From NCBI GenBank assembly GCA_910589395.1, contig CAJUTL010000014.1, positions 10,003-69,349 of the forward strand: a stretch of 59,347 nt of DNA, read 5' to 3'. Positions 1 through 7,534 of the stretch are shown piece by piece (position 1 is the first letter of the stretch; every line of letters starts with the position of its first letter). Source of the stretch: an uncultured Oscillospiraceae bacterium (GTDB lineage Bacteria > Bacillota_A > Clostridia > Oscillospirales > Acutalibacteraceae). The notes beneath the pieces were generated by a model that was not told the origin of the DNA, did not search any database, and saw only the letters and a program-made list of their open reading frames with translations. The position numbers were made by a program, and so were the translations under genes.

Positions 1-111
1 CTGAGGGGATTATAACCAGCGATTCTATGTCACTTTCTGCGTGTGACTATCCCTTCCACCACCTACCGGTGGTCCCCCTCCCCTTGCGAAGCAAGGGGAG
101 GCAAGGGGGTT
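1..111 (+). repeat. Truncated copy of the CCCTTAG/GGGGAG inverted-repeat element (family A)
   Basis: The window opens inside a repeat. The core CACTTTCTGCGTGTGACTAT and the right-end hairpin CCCCTTGCGAAGCAAGGGG are shared with copies at 155-333, 27027-27326 and, inverted, 5044-5352. The left end lies outside the window. No coding capacity is visible. It is probably a non-autonomous mobile or extragenic palindromic element. Confidence 0.6.
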
Positions 112-154
112 ACTGCTACCTGTTAGTCTGATAAATTATAAATTCAGCAGTGAT

Positions 155-333
155 CTTAGGCTCCCCTTGCGAGCAAGGGGAGCTGTCACGGCTTTGCCGT
201 GACTGAGGGGATTATAACCAGCGATTCTATGTCACTTTCTGCGTGTGACTATCCCTTTCACCACCTACCGGCGCTCCCCGCAGACTGTGAAGCAGTCTGT
301 TTCTCTTCTATAAAAAGGAGAGGTCAGAGGTTA
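155..333 (+). repeat. Family A inverted-repeat element, complete copy
   Basis: It begins CTTAGGCTCCCCTTG and contains a short hairpin (CTCCCCTTGCGAGCAAGGGGAG), then a second hairpin around TCACGGCTTTGCCGTGA, the conserved core ending GCGTGTGACTATCC, a third hairpin CAGACTGTGAAGCAGTCTG, and a degenerate right end (GGAGAGGTCAGAGG). The order of modules matches the copy at 27027-27326. No open reading frame is convincing. Confidence 0.6.
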
Positions 334-382
334 TTGCTATTCGTCAGCTCTACAAATTCCAATTTATAGAACAGTTTCTCAC

Positions 383-527
383 TGTCATTCTGAGGAGCAT
401 AGAAAGCTATAGGCTTTCTTGACGAAGAATCTCGCCCTTAATTCCTGAAGGACGAGATTCTTCACCGAGAAAGCGAGGTTCTCCTTGCTTTGAGAAAGCG
501 CTCGGCGCTTTTTGTTCAGTAATGACA
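383..527. repeat. TGTCATTCTGA palindromic element (family B)
   Basis: The ends are TGTCATTCTGAGGA and TCAGTAATGACA, near-complementary terminal repeats. Internal parts GAAGAATCTCG and CGAGATTCTTC are also inverted, so the whole unit can fold as one long imperfect hairpin. Other copies lie at 5537-5630, 5866-5994, 27361-27478 and 59174-59267. It has no coding capacity and looks like a MITE or large extragenic palindrome. Confidence 0.6.
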
Positions 528-545
528 GGAGAAAAACAACTGCCC

Positions 546-580
546 TTTCTAACAGCTAACTACTAACAGCTAACAACTAA
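546..580 (-). repeat. AGTTGTTAG element (family D) downstream of serS
   Basis: On the minus strand this reads TAGTTGTTAGCTGTTAGTAG and on to GAAAGGGCA. Related stretches start at the stop codons of mnmE, gyrB and nrnA and lie at 27487-27531. Here it sits just beyond the serS terminator. Its role is unknown. Confidence 0.45.
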
Positions 581-617
581 AAAAAGCAGAGAAGAGGCTT
601 CTTCTCTGCTTTTTTTG
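579..617 (-). terminator. Rho-independent terminator of serS
   Basis: A perfect stem AAAGCAGAGAAGA/TCTTCTCTGCTTT with a small loop is flanked by A and T runs on both sides. It can therefore act in both directions. It lies about 30 nt beyond the serS stop and closes the parA-parB-serS transcription unit. Confidence 0.85.
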
Positions 618-643
618 TTCTTATTTCAAGCCTTGCAGGCCGC

Positions 644-1924
644 TTACGGCCGGATCTCTTCCTTTCCGCCCATGTACATTCTGAGGGGTTGGGGAATTTT
701 GATGCTGCCATCGGCCTGGAGGTTATTTTCCAGGAAGGCAATGAGCATTCTGGGTGGGGCCACTACCGTGTTATTCAGGGTATGGGCGAAATAGTTTCCG
801 TCCTTGCCCTTGACGCGGATCCCCAGCCGCCTGGCCTGGGCGTCTCCCAGGTTAGAGCAGCTGCCTACCTCGAAATATTTCTTCTGGCGGGGGGACCAGG
901 CCTCCACGTCCACGCTTTTTACCTTGAGATCGGCCAGATCTCCGGAGCAGCATTCCAACGTGCGCACCGGGATATCCATGGAGCGAAACAGCTCTACCGT
1001 GTAGCTCCACATTTTATGGTACCAATCCATGCTGTCCTCCGGCTCACAGACCACGATCATTTCCTGCTTTTCGAACTGGTGGATCCGGTATACGCCTCTC
1101 TCCTCAATGCCGTGAGCGCCCACCTCTTTCCGGAAGCATGGGGAATAGCTGGTCATGGTGCGGGGAAGGGTTTCCGGCTCCAGGATCGTGCCCATAAACT
1201 TGCCGATCATGCTGTGCTCGCTGGTGCCGATGAGGTAAAGATCCTCCCCTTCGATCTTGTACATCATATTTTCCATTTCCGCAAAGCTCATGACCCCGGT
1301 GACCACATCGCTGCGGATCATAAAGGGCGGAACACAGTAGGTAAAGCCCTTGTCGATCATAAAATCCCTGGCGTAGGAGAGAATGGCGGAATGAAGCCGG
1401 GCAATGTCGCCCATAAGATAATAAAAGCCGTTGCCGCTGGTGCGCCGGGCGCTGTCCAGGTCAATGCCGTTTACGCTTTCCATGATATCGGTGTGATAGG
1501 GGATCTCATAGTCCGGCACCACGGGTTCGCCGAAGCGCTCCAGCTCTACATTTTCGCTGTCGTCTCTGCCGATGGGCACGCTGTCGTCAATGAGGTTGGG
1601 GATCACCAGCATACGGCTGCGGATCTCCTCTGTCATTTCTGCTTCCTTCTGCTCCATGGCCGCAAGCTCACCGGCGATCTCCGCCACCTTGCGCTTTGTT
1701 TCTTCGGCTTCCTCCTTTTTACCTTCCTTCATCAGCCCGCCGATCTCCTTGCTGATAAGGTTTCTCTGCTGACGAAGCTCGTCTCCCCTGGCCTTGGAGG
1801 CCCGGAACTGCTGGTCCAGCTTCAGCACCTCGTCTACCAGAGGCAGCTTTTCGTCCTGAAATTTCTTCCTGATATTTTCCTTGACCCGTTCCGGGTCTGT
1901 TCTGATCAGCTTGATATCCAACAT
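644..1924 (-). CDS. serS: Seryl-tRNA synthetase
   Basis: A class II aminoacyl-tRNA synthetase of 426 residues that charges tRNA-Ser in the cytoplasm. The N-terminal 110 residues form the tRNA-binding coiled-coil arm (KARGDELRQQRNLISKEIGG region). The catalytic domain follows, with motif 2 in FRKEVGAHGIEERGVYR and motif 3 around residue 390. Motif 3 reads NNTVVAPPRMLIAFLEN, which differs from the common NGSGLAVGRTLVAILEN form but keeps the ATP-binding arginine. A ribosome-binding site (AAGGAA) precedes ATG 1924. It starts 35 nt downstream of parB and is probably co-transcribed with it. No T-box leader is seen. Confidence 0.96.
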   Translation of the reverse strand: MLDIKLIRTDPERVKENIRKKFQDEKLPLVDEVLKLDQQFRASKARGDELRQQRNLISKEIGGLMKEGKKEEAEETKRKVAEIAGELAAMEQKEAEMTEEIRSRMLVIPNLIDDSVPIGRDDSENVELERFGEPVVPDYEIPYHTDIMESVNGIDLDSARRTSGNGFYYLMGDIARLHSAILSYARDFMIDKGFTYCVPPFMIRSDVVTGVMSFAEMENMMYKIEGEDLYLIGTSEHSMIGKFMGTILEPETLPRTMTSYSPCFRKEVGAHGIEERGVYRIHQFEKQEMIVVCEPEDSMDWYHKMWSYTVELFRSMDIPVRTLECCSGDLADLKVKSVDVEAWSPRQKKYFEVGSCSNLGDAQARRLGIRVKGKDGNYFAHTLNNTVVAPPRMLIAFLENNLQADGSIKIPQPLRMYMGGKEEIRP

Positions 1925-1959
1925 GAAGCTTTCCTTCTTTCTTTGTTTTCTGTGGCTGT

Positions 1960-2802
1960 CTATTGCCTTTGCAGCTTTAATTCGTTCAGAAGATTTTGCA
2001 GATCCTCTTCTCCGTAAAATTCAATTTGCAGCGTACCCTTTTTCTTTGTGCCCGATACCTTGACCCTTCTGCCCAGGTACTCGCCCACGGCCAGCTGCGC
2101 TTCCTCGTAATACTGATTTTTCCCCCGGCCGGGGGAGGACTTCTTTTCACCCAGGCGCTTGGCCATGGTTTCCAGCTCCCGCACGGAAGCACCCTGCTTC
2201 GCCTTTTGCGCGCCCTTCCTCATATCTTCCGGCGTTTTGAAGCTCAAAAGTGTTCTGGCGTGGCCCGCTGTGATCTCTCCCTGCTCCAGCATATCCTGAA
2301 GATCTTCGGGCAAATTCAAAAGCCGCAGGGCGTTTGTCACCGCCGGGCGGGATTTCCCCACCGTTTGGGAAACCTCTTCCTGAGTAAAGCCCTGGGTCTC
2401 GATCAGGGTGCGGTAGCCCCTGGCCTCTTCCAAAGGGGTCAGATCCTCCCGCTGGAGATTCTCGATCAGGGCAAAAAGCATTTCCTCGGTATCAGTCATT
2501 TCCCGAACCACCGCCGGAACCTCGGAAAGCCCTGCCATGCGCGCTGCCCGCCACCGGCGCTCACCCGCTACGATACGGTACCCGCCGCTGACAATGGGCC
2601 GCAACAGCAAAGGCTGCAGCACCCCGTGCTGTGAAATGGAATCAGCCAGCTCGGAAAGGGCCGCGCTGTCAAATTCTTTTCGGGGCTGCTCCCGGTTGGG
2701 CTCGATCTCGCTGATCTTAATACTGACGGCGCCCTCGCCTGTCTCCGGGCTGTTCTCTGCGAAAATGGCGTCCAGTCCTTTTCCCAGTCCTCGTTTTTTC
2801 AT
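1960..2802 (-). CDS. parB: Chromosome-partitioning protein ParB (Spo0J)
   Basis: A DNA-binding CTPase clamp that loads at parS and spreads, working with ParA and SMC to segregate origins. Visible parts are the N-terminal KKRGLGKGLDAIF ParA-contact segment, the CTP-binding box GERRWRAAR, the ENLQREDL motif and an HTH in TQEEVSQTVGKSRPAVTNAL. The C-terminal part is basic, with a dimerisation region. ATG 2802 is preferred: a GTG 12 nt upstream abuts the GGGAAAGG ribosome site, whereas the ATG has normal spacing. That gives 280 residues. The gene follows parA by 72 nt and precedes serS. Confidence 0.93.
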   Translation of the reverse strand: MKKRGLGKGLDAIFAENSPETGEGAVSIKISEIEPNREQPRKEFDSAALSELADSISQHGVLQPLLLRPIVSGGYRIVAGERRWRAARMAGLSEVPAVVREMTDTEEMLFALIENLQREDLTPLEEARGYRTLIETQGFTQEEVSQTVGKSRPAVTNALRLLNLPEDLQDMLEQGEITAGHARTLLSFKTPEDMRKGAQKAKQGASVRELETMAKRLGEKKSSPGRGKNQYYEEAQLAVGEYLGRRVKVSGTKKKGTLQIEFYGEEDLQNLLNELKLQRQ

Positions 2803-2874
2803 TTTGCCAAACACCCTTTCCCTGCCGCCGGAACTTCGGATCCGCTCCTATTCCGGCAATTTCTGTATTTCAGG

Positions 2875-3639
2875 TCATTTATTGTTTTTCAAAACCTCCG
2901 CCGCCAGCTCTCCATAGGCCTCCGCCCCTTTGGAGGAGCGGTCATAGTACAGCACCGGCTGCCCGAAGCCCGGGGCCTCGGAAAGCCGCACGGTTCTGGG
3001 GATCACTGTCTTAAACACCTTGCGAGGGAAATACTTTTTCACTTCCTCCACCACCTGCTGGGTCAGGTTCAGCCGCCCATCGTACATGGTAAGGAGCACC
3101 CCTTCGATATCCAGCCGGTCATTATACTGCCGCTTGACCCGGCGCACCGTGTTCATCAACTGGGACAGGCCCTCCAGCGCATAGTATTCGCACTGGATCG
3201 GGATCAAAATGGTGTCCGCCGCGTTTAAGGCGTTGGTGGTGATGAGCCCCAGTGACGGCGGGCAGTCGATCAAAATGAAGTCGTATTCCAGCCGAACGGA
3301 GGCCAGGGCGCTTTTCAGCGTATCCTCCCGGTTTGCCTTTCCGGCAAGCTCCAATTCCGCCGCCGCCAGGTCAATGCTGGAGGGCAGCAGGTCAAGATTT
3401 TTGAAGGCGGTTTTCACAATGGCGCTTTTTGCTTTCTCTCCGCTTATCATTACCTCATAAATGCTTAAAATACAGCTGCGCCTGTCCACTCCCACCCCGC
3501 TGGTGGTGTTTCCCTGAGGGTCCGCGTCGGCCAAAAGTACCTTTTTCCCCTTATCTCCCAGCGCGGCGGCCAAGCTGACGGCCGTAGTGGTTTTTCCCAC
3601 GCCGCCCTTTTGGTTCGCGATGGCAATGATCTTTCCCAT
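2875..3639 (-). CDS. parA: Chromosome-partitioning ATPase ParA (Soj)
   Basis: A 254-residue Walker-type ATPase that partners ParB and, in Bacillus, also modulates DnaA. The deviant Walker A box KGGVGKTT lies at residues 11-18, switch region DADPQGNTT at about 38-46, and IDCPPSLG supplies the Walker B region. The short N-terminus without an HTH marks it as the chromosomal Soj type. The start has a GGGG-rich ribosome site just upstream. It lies 153 nt from a parS-like site and 234 nt from a strong hairpin that separates it from the noc-like gene. Confidence 0.94.
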   Translation of the reverse strand: MGKIIAIANQKGGVGKTTTAVSLAAALGDKGKKVLLADADPQGNTTSGVGVDRRSCILSIYEVMISGEKAKSAIVKTAFKNLDLLPSSIDLAAAELELAGKANREDTLKSALASVRLEYDFILIDCPPSLGLITTNALNAADTILIPIQCEYYALEGLSQLMNTVRRVKRQYNDRLDIEGVLLTMYDGRLNLTQQVVEEVKKYFPRKVFKTVIPRTVRLSEAPGFGQPVLYYDRSSKGAEAYGELAAEVLKNNK

Positions 3640-3718
3640 GGGAGCCCCTTTCCCCGAAAATGCAGGTACACCCTGCCGGCATTCGTCCTTTTTCCGGTCA
3701 ATAGTCTTGTTGCTCTCT

Positions 3719-3724
3719 ATGATA
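3719..3724 (-). promoter_or_regulatory. Possible -10 element for parA
   Basis: On the minus strand the hexamer TATCAT is preceded by TGC, an extended -10 (TGCTATCAT), about 80 nt upstream of the parA start. No good -35 hexamer is visible at 16-18 nt. The call rests on the extended -10 alone. Confidence 0.35.
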
Positions 3725-3792
3725 GCATAAAACCCCCGGAAAGGGAAGTGTTATCCTCCTGAAACTTGAAAATTCTCTCCTCCCTTTTCCAA

Positions 3793-3808
3793 TGTTTCAT
3801 GTGAAACA
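3793..3808. promoter_or_regulatory. parS centromere site between parA and noc
   Basis: TGTTTCATGTGAAACA matches the ParB site consensus TGTTnCACGTGAAACA with one change. The flanks extend the symmetry to AATGTTTC/GAAACATT. An identical 16-mer occurs at 8641-8656. The site lies upstream of parA, where bound ParB could also influence parA-parB expression (inference). Confidence 0.85.
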
Positions 3809-3873
3809 TTGGATCCATGCACCAGGAAACGACCACAAAAGTTTCCTTTGTCCTTCCCCAGTATCCAGCATCT

Positions 3874-3913
3874 AAGGAAAAGCGGCCGGGCAAATGCCCG
3901 GCCGCTTTTCCTT
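3874..3913. terminator. Strong 18-bp hairpin between noc and parA
   Basis: A perfect inverted repeat has two 18-nt arms (AAGGAAAAGCGGCCGGGC and its complement) around the loop AAAT. The arm ends CTTTTCCTT after the GC-rich stem, so it may terminate in either direction, although the T run is weak. It lies 101 nt past the noc-like stop codon and insulates parA from it. Confidence 0.65.
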
Positions 3914-4013
3914 GTGGGAAATGAATAAGGGAATGGGTTAAACTTGTACTCGAAATTTGGGGCGCCCTTCCGGGCGCTTTGCCGAAGCAGAACTGCCTTG
4001 TTTTCAGAGTTCT

Positions 4014-4817
4014 TTACCCGGCAATGCTCTTTGTGAGCTTCGGGATCCGCACGGTGCACTCAATGTAGTCCTCTGTTTCCTTTCGCTCGGACTGTGCCTC
4101 GATCCCGGCGGTTTTCATGGCGTCCACCGCATGATCTATAGTATTGATAAAAAGACGGATATCCTTTGCCACAAAGGTTCTTTTGGCCTTCCCCTTGGCT
4201 GCCCTTGGTTTCAGAGCCTCCGCCACCAACTCTTCCGTTTTGGAAACGTTCAGCTCTTTTTCGATCACGGTGCGAAGCATCTTTTGCCTCAGGCTCATGT
4301 CGGTAATCTTCAAAAGTGCCCGGGCGTGCCGCTCTGTCAAACCCGCCGCCAAAATCTCCGCCTGCTCCTCCGGGCTGAGCCTTAAAAGCCGTACCTTGTT
4401 GGCAAGGGACGATTGGCTCATTCCCAGCCGTTTTGCGGCCTCCTCCTGGGTGATCTGCCACTCCCGCAGCAGATTGACAATGGCGTTGGCTTCTTCAAAC
4501 ATTTGCAGATCCTTCCGCTGCAAATTTTCCAGCAAAGCCAGAACAGCGCTGTCCTCCGGCTCACATTCCATCAGAAGGGCAGGGATCTGGCTGAGCCCCA
4601 AGAGCCCGCAAGCCCGCAGCCGCCGTTCCCCAGCCACCAGGTAATACCGGCCGCCTTCCTTCCGCACCGTTACCGGCTGCAATAAGCCGTTTTCCCGAAT
4701 GCTTTCGGCAAGACCGCTGAGTTCTTCCTCCCGAAATTCCTTTCTGGGCTGAGAGGGATTGGGCTGTATTTTGGAAACCGGCAGCCGTGTGAGCTTCAGC
4801 TTCTCTCTGAAAAACAT
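4014..4817 (-). CDS. noc: ParB-family protein, probable nucleoid occlusion factor Noc
   Basis: A 267-residue ParB paralogue. It has the ParB N-domain (QPRKEF, CTP-binding box GERRLRAC), ALLENLQRKDL, and an HTH EEAAKRLGMSQSSLANKVRL that resembles Noc more than Spo0J. The position upstream of parA-parB and downstream of rsmG is that of noc in Bacillus. Noc binds DNA and membrane to keep division septa off the nucleoid. Here the N-terminus (MFFREKLKL) is short, and I cannot confirm the membrane-binding amphipathic helix. ATG 4817 has a GGAGG site. A longer reading frame extends to 5015 but runs into repeat DNA and lacks homology, so it is not used. It could instead be a second ParB. Confidence 0.8.
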   Translation of the reverse strand: MFFREKLKLTRLPVSKIQPNPSQPRKEFREEELSGLAESIRENGLLQPVTVRKEGGRYYLVAGERRLRACGLLGLSQIPALLMECEPEDSAVLALLENLQRKDLQMFEEANAIVNLLREWQITQEEAAKRLGMSQSSLANKVRLLRLSPEEQAEILAAGLTERHARALLKITDMSLRQKMLRTVIEKELNVSKTEELVAEALKPRAAKGKAKRTFVAKDIRLFINTIDHAVDAMKTAGIEAQSERKETEDYIECTVRIPKLTKSIAG

Positions 4818-5043
4818 GGGCCTGCCTCCGTTTCCGTTTACCAGAAGGAGGGAAAGCTTGTCCTCTCGCTTTCTGTGCCCCCAGTATACACCCCTAAAAC
4901 GCAGGTTTTTGTAGAAAGGAGTCGCCTGAAAAAAATTTTTTGCGGACGGCTGCGCCGCTGGCGCTCGGGAAGCTGCTTGATGCGGGAGTTTGGTTTCCAA
5001 CACGACCAAAACCAAACAAACAGATCAAATTGGCGGCGAGAAA

Positions 5044-5352
5044 AGCCTTTACTTATAGAGGGAAAACAGACTGCTACACAGTCTGCGGGGACCGCTCTGA
5101 CCCGTTCTCGTTTGCCAGCTCGGTTGCTGTGCCCCGGTGGGGCACGTCCAGCAATGTCTGAGCCGACAGGAGAGTTCGGTGCAGGGCAAAGCGCAGAAAG
5201 CCATGGCTTTCTGCGCTTTGCACCCGAGCCAATAGGCGAGACTTCGTGGAAAGGATAGTCACACGCAGAAAGTGAGATAGAACCGCTGGTTTCAATCCCC
5301 TCAGTCAGCCTTCGGCTGACAGCTCCCCTTGCCTCAAGGGGAGCCTAAGGGC
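5044..5352 (-). repeat. Family A element, inverted copy with internal insert
   Basis: Read on the minus strand it begins CCCTTAGGCTCCCCTTGAGG, continues through a TGTCAGCC/GGCTGACTG hairpin and the conserved core CACTTTCTGCGTGTGACTAT, and ends in CCCGCAGACTGTGTAGCAG and CCCTCTATAAG. Compared with 155-333 it has an extra segment of about 130 bp, which contains the palindrome at 5187-5220. A related extra segment occurs at a different place within the 27027 copy. Confidence 0.55.
5187..5220. repeat. 34-bp perfect palindrome
   Basis: Two 17-nt arms (CAAAGCGCAGAAAGCCA and complement) meet with no loop at CCATGG. A near-identical palindromic stretch, AGAAAGCCATGGCTTTCT flanked by GCGC, recurs at about 27131-27160. 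It is most likely part of a mobile or extragenic element and not an operator, because no gene is close. Confidence 0.6.
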
Positions 5353-5850
5353 TCTAAATCGCGACTTATCGCCTTGCTTACGGTCGAGTCGGAAACCACC
5401 CTTCCACACCAATCAACTTCACGAACGGCCGCGGCACTTCGCCGCCAAGTTTCAATTTAGCGACTGGTCCTTTTCGGTCATTCTTCGCAACAGCCCGCTA
5501 AATTATAGTTTAGCGTCCTGATTCCGCTATCACTATTGTCATTCTGAGGAACGAAGTGACGAAGAATCGCGTCCTTAACTCCAGGGCAAAAGGGCAAAGG
5601 ACGAGATTCTTCACTTCGTTCAGAATGACAGGAGGGAGATGAGCGGATAACCGCTAAATTCCAATTTACCACCCTGCCAACGGTCGGCTCAGAAATCGGT
5701 TTCCCGTACCAAGCAACTTCACGAGTGCATGCGCCGGCTCGGCGCTAAATTCCAATTTGCCTGCTTACTAACGGTCGGGTCAGAAGCTGTCCTTTCACAC
5801 TCGGTAGCTTCACGAGTTGGCGCAGCGGCACGCTGCAAATTCCAATTTAG
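5353..5850 (+). repeat. GGTCGGGTC repeat units (family E)
   Basis: Three imperfect units of about 90-100 bp share CTAAATTCCAATTTA, then CGGTCGGGTC with GAAA, then TTCCC(A/G)TACC and CAACTTCACGAG, and a GC-rich hairpin end (GCGCCGGCTCGGCG). Their CGGTCG starts are at about 5381, 5681 and 5772. A fourth begins near 59290 and runs off the window end. It is non-coding. Confidence 0.5.
5537..5630. repeat. Family B palindromic element
   Basis: A compact 94-bp copy. Terminal TGTCATTCTGAGGAACGAAG is matched by CTTCGTTCAGAATGACA, with internal GAAGAATCGCGTCCTT and AGGACGAGATTCTTC. It is nearly identical to 59174-59267. Confidence 0.7.
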
Positions 5851-5865
5851 CAGCTACCCCTTTTC

Positions 5866-5994
5866 TGTCATTCTCGGGAACGCAGAAAGCTATAGCCTTC
5901 TTGACGAAGAATCTCGTTCTTAAAGCCCTTCAAAAAAACCGAAGGACGAGATTCTTCGCAGCAGCAAGGCTTTTTGATTTTGCTCAGAATGACA
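5866..5994. repeat. Family B palindromic element, longer variant
   Basis: It starts CTGTCATTCTCGGGAACG and ends GCTCAGAATGACA. It carries GAAGAATCTCGTTCTT and AAGGACGAGATTCTTCG, plus the extra arm AAAGCTATAGCCTTCTTG seen also in the copy at 383-527. Confidence 0.6.
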
Positions 5995-6034
5995 TTTGGA
6001 TACAAAAGAGTAACCCAGAACTTATAGTTCAACA

Positions 6035-6072
6035 CCCTTAGGCTTCCCTTGTAAACAAGGGGAGACTAAGGG
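6035..6072. repeat. Minimal family A hairpin (ends only)
   Basis: CCCTTAGGCTTCCCTTG and CAAGGGGAGACTAAGGG, the two terminal repeats of family A, face each other across only TAAA. It looks like an internally deleted copy, or the seed of the element. It may also serve as a weak terminator for either flank. Confidence 0.5.
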
Positions 6073-6089
6073 CAGATAAATTCTAAGCC

Positions 6090-7064
6090 TTAAAAGCTTT
6101 TCAGAATGGTGATCTCCTGTTTTCCCGCGTCCATTCGGATCGTTCCGCCAATGGGCAGGGTCAGCATGGGAATAGTATGGCAGCAGTCTATGTCCGCCAA
6201 AATAGGAAGCTTTTGCCCGTCCAGCACCTCCAAAAGAATCTCTGCCCAGGTTTTTCCCGTTCCCTGGTCGTCAAACTTTCGATGCTTTCCTAAAAGAATT
6301 CCGCTTACCTGATCAAACACACCGCAAAGCTTCAGCATGGTAAAATACCGTTCCGCATGCGCGGCGAATTTCTCCGTGTCCTCCAGAAACAGGATATCCC
6401 CCTTTTGGAACTTGGGCATATAGGGGCTCCCCAGCATACCGCTGATCGTATTGAGGTTTCCGCCCAACAGTCTTCCTTCCGCAATTCCCGGCTGTACAGT
6501 GACCCAGTGGTTGGGCTTTTCCTCTTTTTGGGAAACACCCTTTTTCCAATCTGTCAGCTCATCGGAGAAAAAAGTCGGTTTGCGGCAAAGAAAGGGCGGT
6601 GTTTCCTCCAGAGTCTGCCTCAGGCTGAAAAGGGAATCCTTCAAAAAGGGGGGCTGCTGTCCAAAGGTGGTTACAAAATTTGGGCCGTAGTAAGTAACCA
6701 GTCCCGTTTTTTGAAAAACTCCCAGCAGCAAAGCTGTAATATCAGAATGGCCCACAAGCATCTTGGGCCATTCCGCAAAAGTCTTATAATCCAAATAGGG
6801 CAAAAGGGCATTGGATACCATACCGCCTATGGAGGCCATGATGCAGCTCACCTCCGGATCGCGGATCAGCTCATTCAGCTCCCCCGCCCGTTCCCGAGCG
6901 GCGCCGGAACGGTAGTGATCTCTCTTTCCCGTAAGCTTTCCCAGCCTTACCCGGTATCCCGCGCTTTCCAAAAAACGTCTCGCGCTTTCGGTGGCCTCCG
7001 GCGTGACCGCTGTAATAGGATAAGAAGAGGAAAAAATTCCGATGGTATCGCCCTTTTTCAGCAT
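6090..7064 (-). CDS. S66-family peptidase (LD-carboxypeptidase / MccF-like)
   Basis: 324 residues from ATG 7064, which has a GGGAG ribosome site. The family includes murein LD-carboxypeptidases and MccF, which cleaves microcin C and related acyl-sulfamoyl adenylates. The nucleophile motif GHSDITALL puts the catalytic serine at residue 107. The fold's conserved FSSSYPI start, GGNLNTI turn and C-terminal CCHTIPMLTLPIG with the catalytic histidine are all present. No signal peptide is visible, so a cytoplasmic role in peptide recycling or self-immunity is likely. It ends the GNAT-S66 pair between rsmG and the noc gene. Confidence 0.85.
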   Translation of the reverse strand: MLKKGDTIGIFSSSYPITAVTPEATESARRFLESAGYRVRLGKLTGKRDHYRSGAARERAGELNELIRDPEVSCIMASIGGMVSNALLPYLDYKTFAEWPKMLVGHSDITALLLGVFQKTGLVTYYGPNFVTTFGQQPPFLKDSLFSLRQTLEETPPFLCRKPTFFSDELTDWKKGVSQKEEKPNHWVTVQPGIAEGRLLGGNLNTISGMLGSPYMPKFQKGDILFLEDTEKFAAHAERYFTMLKLCGVFDQVSGILLGKHRKFDDQGTGKTWAEILLEVLDGQKLPILADIDCCHTIPMLTLPIGGTIRMDAGKQEITILKSF

Positions 7065-7077
7065 GAAGCTTCTCCCT

Positions 7078-7518
7078 TTATAAATATTTCTTAAAGCCCT
7101 TGACCTCTTCAAAACCCAGGGCCTGATAGAATTTGTGGGCGCCCTTGCGCTGGTTTCCGGAAACCAGCATTTCATAATGGCAGTCCATTTCCCTTCCCCA
7201 GCGCTCGATTTCTGAAACCATGGCCCTGCCCACGCCCTTTCCCTGATATTCCGGCAGCACCGCCACATTTTCAATGAGCAGGATCGGGCGGCAATCTCCG
7301 CAGATATCCTCAAACACCACGCCCAGCAGGGTGCCGCACAGCGTACCCGTTTCCCGGTCAATGGCAGCAAGCAGGTATTTCTGAGGATCCCTCCGCACTT
7401 TTTCGATCAGCTCTGCGGCTTTTTTCCCGTCCTTTACTTTACCATCGCTGATCACCTGCATTACTGTGTCCAGGGCCTCCTGATCCTCCGCCCCGGCCTT
7501 TCGCAACATCAGTTCCAT
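7078..7518 (-). CDS. GNAT-family N-acetyltransferase
   Basis: 146 residues from ATG 7518, which follows a GGAGGAAGAAG ribosome site. The acetyl-CoA motif A is visible in NVAVLPEYQGKGVGRAMVSE, and motif B ends in FYQALGFEEVKGFKKYL. The acceptor substrate cannot be told from sequence. It starts 16 nt after the rsmG stop and its own stop is 13 nt before the S66 peptidase start, so the three are probably one transcript. It could be a RimI-like protein or small-molecule acetyltransferase; the family is secure and the substrate is unknown. Confidence 0.85.
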   Translation of the reverse strand: MELMLRKAGAEDQEALDTVMQVISDGKVKDGKKAAELIEKVRRDPQKYLLAAIDRETGTLCGTLLGVVFEDICGDCRPILLIENVAVLPEYQGKGVGRAMVSEIERWGREMDCHYEMLVSGNQRKGAHKFYQALGFEEVKGFKKYL

Positions 7519-7534
7519 TCTTCTTCCTCCTGCC

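Larger units (their letters stand above)
4818..6089. other. 1.27-kb gene-free, repeat-packed interval
   Basis: No convincing gene is present between noc and the S66 peptidase gene. The interval holds an inverted family A element (5044-5352), a 34-bp perfect palindrome (5187-5220), several GGTCGGGTC-type units (about 5353-5850), two family B elements (5537-5630, 5866-5994) and a minimal family A hairpin (6035-6072). In Bacillus rsmG and noc are neighbours, so this interval plus two genes has been inserted or accumulated here. Confidence 0.7.

Noticed and set aside
155..620. CRISPR-like appearance of repeated hairpin DNA
   Set aside because: Repeats are long, irregularly spaced and palindromic, without uniform spacers; no cas genes are in the window.
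1925..1959. T-box leader for serS
   Set aside because: Only 35 nt separate serS from parB and no T-box sequence or specifier structure is present.
689..2017. 442-codon plus-strand frame opposite serS
   Set aside because: Antisense shadow of serS; the minus-strand product has full SerRS motifs.
4818..5015. N-terminal extension of the noc-like gene
   Set aside because: It runs into repeat DNA and has no family similarity; ATG 4817 has a proper GGAGG site.
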